From Candidatus Mediterraneibacter gallistercoris (lineage in GTDB: Bacteria > Bacillota_A > Clostridia > Lachnospirales > Lachnospiraceae), in the NCBI GenBank assembly GCA_019119745.1, contig DWWI01000250.1:1-10738 (forward strand): DNA of 10,738 bases. Reading direction: 5' to 3'. The translations under genes and the position numbers were made by a program. Shown here piece by piece: positions 5,904 through 10,738 of the stretch. Within the stretch, counting starts at the first letter, position 1; each line of letters begins with the position of its first letter. The notes under the pieces were generated by a model. It did no database searches, had not been told where the DNA came from, and saw nothing but the letters and a program-made list of their open reading frames with translations.

Positions 5904-6605
5904 TTGAAAGAAAAGATCAGAGCGGCGGTAGCGGCAGTTCTTCTGACAGGACTTATCATTCTGTGCTGGCAGATGTCTGTAAAACTGAAGGGAACAATAG
6001 AGGAGGGAAAAGCGACTTCCGGAATAGCGGACGGAACTGCCGCGGTGATATTACTGGATCCAGGGCACGGTGGAAAAGATCCGGGGAAGATTGGCGTAAA
6101 TGGAGTGGAAGAAAAAGAGATTAATCTGAATATTGCTTTGAAAATCCAAAATATCCTATTAAAAAAGGGAATCTCGGTATCCATGACGAGGACGACTGAT
6201 GAAAGGCTTGCCGGATCTCAGGTGGAAGATCTGAGAGAACGAGTGGAAATGATCAATGAGTCCGGACCGAGGCTTGCTGTAAGCATACATCAGAACAGTT
6301 ATTCAGATGAAGGTATACAGGGGGCTCAGGTGTTCTACTTTAAGGATTCGAAAGACGGAGAGAAAGCGGCTGAGTGTATCCAGAACGCGCTGGCAAAACT
6401 GGATCCGGAAAATGCGAAACAGATCAAGGCGAATAATACATATTATCTGCTGAAGAATACGGAGGTTCCGGTCGTTATTGCTGAGTGCGGATTTCTGAGT
6501 AATTATGAAGAGGCGGAGAAGCTGACAACTGAAGTGTATCAGGAAGAGATAGCGCAAGCCATTGCGGAAGGGATTGAGGAGTACGCAGGGACTTCTTCTG
6601 AATGA
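5904..6605 (+). CDS. cwlD: N-acetylmuramoyl-L-alanine amidase, CwlD-type
   Basis: A 233-residue zinc amidase (Amidase_3 fold). It starts at TTG 5904, fixed by AAAGGAGGG at 5888-5896; the sequence between is a run of T, so no ATG is available. Residues 6-24 form a signal anchor. Zinc ligands are His55 (DPGHGG), Glu70 (EEKEINL) and His129 (VSIHQNS); the catalytic Glu is Glu194 (IAECGFLSN). Length and architecture match CwlD, which with a deacetylase makes muramic-delta-lactam in spore cortex peptidoglycan of Bacillus and Clostridium. Position after a GH18 gene supports a wall or cortex role. A vegetative Amidase_3 enzyme would look similar, so the gene symbol is likely but not certain. Confidence 0.85.
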   Translation: MKEKIRAAVAAVLLTGLIILCWQMSVKLKGTIEEGKATSGIADGTAAVILLDPGHGGKDPGKIGVNGVEEKEINLNIALKIQNILLKKGISVSMTRTTDERLAGSQVEDLRERVEMINESGPRLAVSIHQNSYSDEGIQGAQVFYFKDSKDGEKAAECIQNALAKLDPENAKQIKANNTYYLLKNTEVPVVIAECGFLSNYEEAEKLTTEVYQEEIAQAIAEGIEEYAGTSSE

Positions 6606-6642
6606 GGGGTGATCACTGTAAAATGAGGAATGATCACTGCAA
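6601..6642 (+). repeat. Two tandem 21-base repeats, each with TGATCACTG
   Basis: Units 6601-6621 and 6622-6642 agree at 18 of 21 positions. Each holds TGATCACTG, built on the palindrome TGATCA. The first unit includes the amidase stop codon (6603-6605). The repeats may be a paired regulatory site or a simple slippage duplication. Confidence 0.6.
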
Positions 6643-6655
6643 ATGGAAAAAGTAA

Positions 6656-6704
6656 ATGCTGTGTGAAAGGACACTGCATATAGCCGACAAAACAGTTTTT
6701 TTTT
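6656..6704 (+). terminator. Stem-loop and T-tract between the amidase gene and the sua5 gene
   Basis: ATGCTGTGT (6656-6664) pairs with ACACTGCAT (6671-6679), with one T-T mismatch and a six-base loop. A run of nine T lies at 6696-6704, 17 bases beyond the stem, so this is not a canonical terminator. The T-run may serve instead as part of the next promoter. Confidence 0.3.
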
Positions 6705-6715
6705 AAGAGAAATAA

Positions 6716-6724
6716 TGGTATAAT
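6716..6724 (+). promoter_or_regulatory. Extended -10 promoter of the sua5-upp-comEB operon
   Basis: TGGTATAAT (TATAAT at 6719-6724). No good -35 is present; the position is occupied by the T-run at 6696-6704. The predicted start, about 6731-6732, coincides with the ATG of the first gene. Confidence 0.65.
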
Positions 6725-6731
6725 ACGTTTT

Positions 6732-8258
6732 ATGGAAACAATAGTAAAAAAGACAGATAAAAATCAAATAGATAAAGAGGTAATCAGAGAAGCGGGAGAT
6801 ATCCTGAAAAAAGGCGGCCTGGTAGCGTTCCCTACAGAGACAGTGTATGGACTGGGTGCAGATGCCTTGCAGGAGGAGGCGGCAAAAAAGACATACGAGG
6901 CAAAAGGGAGGCCATCGGATAATCCTCTGATCGTTCATATTGCGGATTATGAGGATCTGAAAAAGATTGCTGTCAATATTCCGGCGGAGACAGATGCGCT
7001 GGCTGCACATTTCTGGCCGGGCCCCCTTACAATGATCTTTGAAAAAAGCGATATTGTTCCGTACGGGACCACAGGCGGTCTGGATACTGTTGCGGTGAGG
7101 ATGCCGAGTGATCCTGTTGCGGCAGAGCTGATCAGAGCGGCCGGCGGGTTTGTCTCAGCTCCGAGTGCGAATACTTCCGGACGGCCAAGCCCTACGACGG
7201 CAGAACACGTCCTGGAAGATCTTGGGGGAAAGATCGATATGGTGATCGACGGAGGCAGCGTAGAGATCGGTCTGGAATCCACGATACTGGATATGACGGT
7301 GGAGCCGCCGATGATCCTGAGGCCGGGAGCAATCACGGCAGACATGTTCGAAGAGGTGATCGGTCCGGTCAGTGTGGATGAGACGATCCTGGGAAGTGAG
7401 AGCAAGAAACCTCCGAAAGCTCCGGGAATGAAATACAGGCATTATGCCCCGAAGGCGAGGCTGGCTATCGTAGAGGGAGATCTGAGGGAAGAGATACTGG
7501 CAATCCGTCAACTCGCTTATGCGGCTAGCAGAGAAGGCAAAAAAGTAGGAATCATTGCCACGGATGAGACTCTTCCGTTTTATAAATATGGACTGGTAAA
7601 AGATATCGGAACGAGAGAAAATGAAAAGACGATCGCGAGAAATTTGTATCGGATTCTCAGAGAGTTCGATGAAGAGGATGTCGATACCATATATAGCGAA
7701 TCATTCGCGATGCAGGGAATAGGAAAAGCGATCATGAACCGCCTGGAAAAGGCAGCAGGACATCTTCGTATATCGGCTGCGGCAGTTGTGAAAGAACAGA
7801 GGTACAGAAGGATTATTTTTGTGAGCAGTGCTGATTCGGCACGAGGTCCTATGGCAGCGGAACTGCTTAGACAGGAGGATCTGGAACAGGAATATGTGAT
7901 AGATTCTATGGGAATAGTGGTGCTTTTCCCTGAGCCGGCAAACCAGAAGGCGGAAGCGATTATGAAGAGCGCAGGGATGACGCTTGCACAGCATACATCC
8001 AGGCAGTTTAATGACGAGAATCTTCAGGATGATGTTCTGATACTTGCCATCAATGAAGCGGCAAAGAGCAAGCTTCTGGCAGAATATCAAAATGCAGTCA
8101 ATGTTTATACGATTAATGAGTTTGCGGAAGACGAGACTGAAATACCGGATCCGTATGGAAAACCGTTGACGGCTTACGGAGAGTGCTATGAAGTCCTGAA
8201 GGTTCTGGTCGGAAAAGTGGCAGAAAAGCTGAATGCATTTGCAAAAGGAGAAAAATAA
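6732..8258 (+). CDS. Sua5/TsaC threonylcarbamoyl-AMP synthase fused to an inactive low-molecular-weight phosphatase-like domain
   Basis: A 508-residue cytoplasmic protein. Residues about 10-225 are the YrdC domain, which makes threonylcarbamoyl-AMP from threonine, bicarbonate and ATP for the t6A37 modification of ANN-decoding tRNAs. Its motifs are PTETVYGLG (34-42), KGRPSDNPL (58-66) and SANTSG (145-150). The Sua5 linker ([12 protein letters not shown], 229-240) and a C-terminal Sua5 domain (to about 350) follow. Residues about 358-503 resemble a low-molecular-weight tyrosine/arginine phosphatase: a P-loop-like [12 protein letters not shown] (364-375) and the acid loop DPYG (Asp473). The nucleophilic Cys of the C-x5-R loop is Ser365, while Arg371 is kept, so this domain is probably not a phosphatase. 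The start has no ribosome binding site. The stop overlaps the upp start by one base (TAATG), indicating translational coupling. Confidence 0.9.
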   Translation: METIVKKTDKNQIDKEVIREAGDILKKGGLVAFPTETVYGLGADALQEEAAKKTYEAKGRPSDNPLIVHIADYEDLKKIAVNIPAETDALAAHFWPGPLTMIFEKSDIVPYGTTGGLDTVAVRMPSDPVAAELIRAAGGFVSAPSANTSGRPSPTTAEHVLEDLGGKIDMVIDGGSVEIGLESTILDMTVEPPMILRPGAITADMFEEVIGPVSVDETILGSESKKPPKAPGMKYRHYAPKARLAIVEGDLREEILAIRQLAYAASREGKKVGIIATDETLPFYKYGLVKDIGTRENEKTIARNLYRILREFDEEDVDTIYSESFAMQGIGKAIMNRLEKAAGHLRISAAAVVKEQRYRRIIFVSSADSARGPMAAELLRQEDLEQEYVIDSMGIVVLFPEPANQKAEAIMKSAGMTLAQHTSRQFNDENLQDDVLILAINEAAKSKLLAEYQNAVNVYTINEFAEDETEIPDPYGKPLTAYGECYEVLKVLVGKVAEKLNAFAKGEK

Positions 8259-8887
8259 TGGCAGAGGTACATGTAATGGATCATCCGCTGATCGCGCATA
8301 AGATCAGCTATATCAGGAGAAAAGATGTGGGAACGAAAGAGTTCCGGGAAGTGATCGGTGAGATTGCAGAGCTTATGTGCTATGAAGCAACCCGTGATCT
8401 GAAGCTAAAAGAAGTGGAAATAGAAACTCCGATCGCGCATACGGTAGGGAAGGAGCTTGATGGGAAAAAGCTGGCTATTGTACCAATCCTGCGCGCGGGC
8501 GTCGGGATGGTAGACGGAATGCTTGCACTGATCCCGGCGGCAAAAGTGGGGCATATCGGACTTTACAGGGATCCTGAGACTCTGGAGCCGGTGGAATATT
8601 ACTGCAAACTTCCTTCAGACTGCGAGGATAGGGAGGTCTTTGTGGTTGATCCTATGCTGGCAACAGGCGGCTCGAGTACGGCTGCGATCAGGATGCTCAA
8701 GGAAAAAGGCGTGAGGAAAATACGCTTTCTTTGTATTATCGCGGCACCGGAAGGTGTGAAAAGGATGCGTGAGGAGCACCCCGATGTTGAAATCTATATT
8801 GGGGCGCTGGATGAAAAACTGAATGACCACGGCTATATCGTGCCGGGGCTTGGGGATGCGGGAGATCGTATTTTCGGTACAAAATAA
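8258..8887 (+). CDS. upp: Uracil phosphoribosyltransferase
   Basis: A 209-residue cytosolic salvage enzyme that makes UMP and pyrophosphate from uracil and PRPP. The PRPP-binding motif is [10 protein letters not shown] (Asp131 onward) and the family C-terminus [13 protein letters not shown] is intact. Full family length with no anomaly. The start overlaps the preceding stop, with AAAAGGAG at 8243-8250 inside the upstream coding region. It shares an operon with the upstream Sua5 fusion and the dCMP deaminase 20 bases downstream, so two of the three genes serve pyrimidine metabolism. Confidence 0.97.
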   Translation: MAEVHVMDHPLIAHKISYIRRKDVGTKEFREVIGEIAELMCYEATRDLKLKEVEIETPIAHTVGKELDGKKLAIVPILRAGVGMVDGMLALIPAAKVGHIGLYRDPETLEPVEYYCKLPSDCEDREVFVVDPMLATGGSSTAAIRMLKEKGVRKIRFLCIIAAPEGVKRMREEHPDVEIYIGALDEKLNDHGYIVPGLGDAGDRIFGTK

Positions 8888-8907
8888 TATGGCGGAGGCG
8901 GTGTGAA

Positions 8908-9396
8908 ATGTCTGAAAAAAGAACAGATTATCTATCCTGGGATGAATATTTCATGGGAGTGGCAATGCTTTCGGGAATGCGCTCAAAGGATCCTAATACG
9001 CAGGTGGGATGCTGCATTGTCAGTCAAGATAACAAGATCCTTTCCATGGGATATAACGGATTCCCGACCGGATGCTCGGATGATGAGTTTCCGTGGGCAA
9101 GAGAAGGGGAAGATCCACTGGATACAAAATACGTTTATTCCACGCATAGTGAACTGAATGCCATCCTTAATTATAATGGAGGGAGTCTTGCGGGAGCAAA
9201 ACTTTATGTTTCTCTTTTCCCCTGCAATGAATGTGCGAAGGCTATCATACAGGCGGGGATTAAAGAGGTGATCTACGACTGTGACAAATATGCGGATACC
9301 TCCAGTGTGATCGCATCTAAGAGAATGATGGATGCGGCGGGAGTACGGTATCATCAGTATCACCGCACGGGTAGAAAAGTGGAAATCGAACTGTAG
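8908..9396 (+). CDS. dCMP deaminase, ComEB-type
   Basis: A 162-residue zinc enzyme of the cytidine/deoxycytidylate deaminase family. Zinc and catalytic residues are His80 and Glu82 (HSELNAIL) with Cys106 and Cys109 (PCNEC). The N-terminal part with MRSKDPNTQVGCCIV matches deoxycytidylate deaminases. The reaction is dCMP to dUMP, which feeds thymidylate synthesis. GGAGG at 8894-8898 lies nine bases before ATG 8908. Last gene of the operon with upp, since a stem-loop follows about 50 bases after its stop. In Bacillus the orthologue is called ComEB because of its place in the comE operon; here it sits with upp instead. Confidence 0.93.
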   Translation: MSEKRTDYLSWDEYFMGVAMLSGMRSKDPNTQVGCCIVSQDNKILSMGYNGFPTGCSDDEFPWAREGEDPLDTKYVYSTHSELNAILNYNGGSLAGAKLYVSLFPCNECAKAIIQAGIKEVIYDCDKYADTSSVIASKRMMDAAGVRYHQYHRTGRKVEIEL

Positions 9397-9448
9397 AATG
9401 TCCGGTGCGGGGGTGCCGGAAATGTCAACAGAATAGAAAGTGATTTTG

Positions 9449-9473
9449 CAGGTACGCTTCGGCGTACCTGTTT
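9449..9473 (+). terminator. Nine-base stem with UUCG tetraloop before plsC
   Basis: CAGGTACGC (9449-9457), loop TTCG, GCGTACCTG (9462-9470), then only TTT. The C(UUCG)G closure is exceptionally stable. The short T-tail makes it an incomplete terminator, so it may end the upp-comEB transcript only partly. A weaker stem TCCGG/CCGGA lies at 9401-9420. Confidence 0.6.
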
Positions 9474-9495
9474 CATGGCATGGTGGGAGGAAAAG

Positions 9496-10212
9496 ATGAA
9501 AAGAATATTATTAATGGTAATGAGAAATATTTTTTTAGTGCCATTTGCGTGGTTCCGGCTCTGTTACAGGGCGTCTCACGTGGATAAATATACGGAAGAA
9601 GATATGTATAAATTTCTGCAGTGGATCGATCTGCATGCAAATAAAGGGGGAAATGTGCTGATCGATGTGCATGGACTGGAAAATCTGCCGGAAAAGAATG
9701 GATTTATGTTTTTTCCGAATCATCAGGGTCTGTATGATGTACTGGCTGTGATTGAAGCGTGTCCCAGGCCGTTTTCTGTGGTGGCGAAGAAGGAAATAGG
9801 AAATATTCCGTTCCTGAAACAGGTGTTTGCGTGCATGAAGGCCTATATGCTGGATCGTGAGGATGTTCGTCAGGCGATGCAGGTCATTATCAATGTTACA
9901 AAGGAAGTAAAAAAAGGAAGAAATTATCTTATTTTTGCAGAGGGGACGCGATCTAAAAACGGAAATCATGTTGGAACCTTTAAAGGTGGCAGTTTCAAAT
10001 CTGCAACAAAAGCACAATGCCCGATCGTTCCGGTTGCACTGATCGACTCATTCAAACCGTTTGATACAAATACGACCAGACCGGTAACCGTTCAGGTACA
10101 TTTTATGAAGCCGATGCTGTATGAAGAATATAAAGATATGAAGACAACGGAGATTGCTGCGATCGTACAGGCGCGGATTCAGAATAAGATTAATGAGAAT
10201 ATTACGGAATAA
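9496..10212 (+). CDS. plsC: 1-acyl-sn-glycerol-3-phosphate acyltransferase (PlsC family)
   Basis: A 238-residue membrane-associated acyltransferase that turns lysophosphatidic acid into phosphatidic acid. The HX4D motif is His76 to Asp81 (NHQGLYD) and the acceptor-binding motif is Glu149-Gly-Thr-Arg-Ser153. A hydrophobic N-terminal stretch (about 5-20) probably anchors it to the membrane. An in-frame ATG at 9475 exists, but it lies just after the hairpin and before GGGAGG (9485-9490), which sits correctly for ATG 9496. No promoter of its own is evident, so it may depend on read-through from the upp operon. Weak dyads follow the stop (GCAC/GTGC near 10233-10269; CTATA/TATAG plus TTTT at 10276-10293), possibly a poor terminator. 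Confidence 0.93.
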   Translation: MKRILLMVMRNIFLVPFAWFRLCYRASHVDKYTEEDMYKFLQWIDLHANKGGNVLIDVHGLENLPEKNGFMFFPNHQGLYDVLAVIEACPRPFSVVAKKEIGNIPFLKQVFACMKAYMLDREDVRQAMQVIINVTKEVKKGRNYLIFAEGTRSKNGNHVGTFKGGSFKSATKAQCPIVPVALIDSFKPFDTNTTRPVTVQVHFMKPMLYEEYKDMKTTEIAAIVQARIQNKINENITE

Positions 10213-10322
10213 ATTAAGGAATAGATCAGTCCGGCACTGGGATGATTTATAATTGATTGCTTCCCGTGCGTGCGCCTATAAACCTATAGTTTTGTAAAAA
10301 TGCAAAAAATAGAAAAAAATTA

Positions 10323-10351
10323 TTGACATTGGAATCGCTGTTTAGTATAAT
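10323..10351 (+). promoter_or_regulatory. Consensus promoter of the tRNA-Ser gene
   Basis: TTGACA (10323-10328), a 17-base spacer and TATAAT (10346-10351), all consensus. The predicted start near 10358 leaves about 60 bases of precursor leader, which includes a stem CTGCG/CGCAG (10389-10405). Confidence 0.92.
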
Positions 10352-10420
10352 AAATTTCGCACTATTGATGTGCTAATTGAATAATTTGCTGCGGAAGTTT
10401 CGCAGGCGTATTCAGAATCA

Positions 10421-10508
10421 GGAGAAATACTCAAGAGGCTGAAGAGGCGCCCCTGCTAAGGGTGTAGGTCGGGAAACCGGCGCGAGGGTTCAAATCCCTC
10501 TTTCTCCG
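10421..10508 (+). tRNA. tRNA-Ser (anticodon GCU)
   Basis: An 88-base class II tRNA with a long variable arm. The acceptor stem GGAGAAA (10421-10427) pairs with TTTCTCC (10501-10507), and the discriminator base is G. The anticodon GCT at 10455-10457 sits in the loop CTGCTAA. The T arm is GAGGG-TTCAAAT-CCCTC. It reads AGC/AGU serine codons, which are ANN codons and therefore targets of the t6A pathway that Sua5 begins. The terminal CCA is not encoded (TTC follows), so it must be added by the CCA-adding enzyme. Confidence 0.97.
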
Positions 10509-10522
10509 TTCGACATCATCCA

Positions 10523-10551
10523 AAAAACTACTGGAGAAGCCAGTAGTTTTT
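10523..10551 (+). terminator. Rho-independent terminator of tRNA-Ser
   Basis: CTACTGG (10528-10534), loop AGAAG, CCAGTAG (10540-10546), preceded by a run of A and followed by five T. It closes a single-gene tRNA transcript. Confidence 0.93.
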
Positions 10552-10640
10552 GTCTGTCAAGTATCAACTTGTGGGATGTGTCGGAAAAAGATACCAGATG
10601 TTGTATGAAAATAAAAAACTGAAAAACTTGTAAAAAAAGG

Positions 10641-10669
10641 TTGACAGATAAAAGAACAAATGGTATTAT
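10641..10669 (+). promoter_or_regulatory. Strong promoter, probably first promoter of a stable-RNA operon beyond the window
   Basis: TTGACA (10641-10646), a 17-base spacer and TATTAT (10664-10669), preceded by TGG as an extended -10. No start codon with a ribosome binding site follows. A dyad GCTG-A-CTC with GAG-AGA-CAGC lies at about 10676-10695. Confidence 0.8.
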
Positions 10670-10725
10670 ATTAAAGCTGACTCGTGAGAGACAGCAAAGA
10701 AAAATAAAAAAAGTTAAAAAAGTTC

Positions 10726-10731
10726 TTGACA
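10726..10731 (+). promoter_or_regulatory. -35 box of a second promoter, cut by the window end
   Basis: TTGACA 85 bases after the first -35 box, after an A-rich tract. Its -10 would fall outside the window. Tandem strong promoters spaced this way are typical of rRNA operons in Firmicutes. Confidence 0.5.
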
Positions 10732-10738
10732 AAGCGAA

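Noticed and set aside
10509..10515. Exact Spo0A core (TTCGACA) after tRNA-Ser
   Set aside because: A single match between a tRNA and its terminator; about one chance occurrence is expected in a window of this size. It is a caution for the other Spo0A boxes.
10490..10732. Minus-strand 80-codon hydrophobic frame
   Set aside because: It is antisense to the end of the tRNA, its terminator and the A-rich promoters; the Phe/Leu-rich sequence is an artefact of reading A-rich DNA backwards.

Overview
The window looks like chromosome from a low-to-medium GC, spore-forming Firmicute, most likely a Lachnospiraceae-type gut clostridium. The evidence is the set of proteins (MecA, a CwlD-type amidase, an SH3/GH18 hydrolase, a DUF1858 redox protein, Sua5 next to uracil phosphoribosyltransferase and a ComEB-type deaminase), strong AGGAGG ribosome binding sites and near-consensus sigma-A promoters. 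This is inference from gene content and style; no taxonomic search was possible. Almost every gene reads rightward; only mecA is on the minus strand.

Layout. 1-1420: a secreted SH3/NlpC-P60 cell-wall peptidase with its own consensus promoter and a strong terminator. 1421-1986: a 560-base gene-free stretch, first a GC-rich folded segment and then a very A/T-rich segment with three DnaA boxes flanked by Spo0A-type boxes; this is the most unusual part of the window. 1987-2271: a small DUF1858 redox protein, ending at a bidirectional terminator shared with convergent mecA (2279-2995, minus). 2996-3532: the mecA promoter overlapped by a perfect inverted repeat, then a strong rightward promoter and a roughly 290-base structured leader ahead of an unrecognised 79-residue protein (3533-3772). 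3895-6605: a membrane-anchored GH18 glycosidase with an arginine-rich cytoplasmic tail, and a CwlD-type amidase; together they suggest a cell-wall or spore-cortex module.

6732-9396: an operon starting at what looks like a leaderless start codon: Sua5 (tRNA threonylcarbamoyl-AMP synthase) fused to a low-molecular-weight phosphatase-like domain that has lost its catalytic cysteine, then upp (uracil salvage) and a dCMP deaminase. A stem with a UUCG tetraloop precedes plsC (9496-10212, lysophosphatidate acyltransferase). 10323-10551 is a tRNA-Ser(GCU) gene with a perfect promoter and a terminator. The window ends in one complete strong promoter and the -35 box of a second, an arrangement typical of rRNA operon promoters, so a stable-RNA operon may lie just beyond the end.

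The best candidates for something undescribed are the combined DnaA-box/Spo0A-box region, the Sua5-pseudophosphatase fusion, the palindromic operator over the mecA promoter and the structured leader at 3243-3532. No CRISPR array, phage gene, transposase or insertion sequence is visible.
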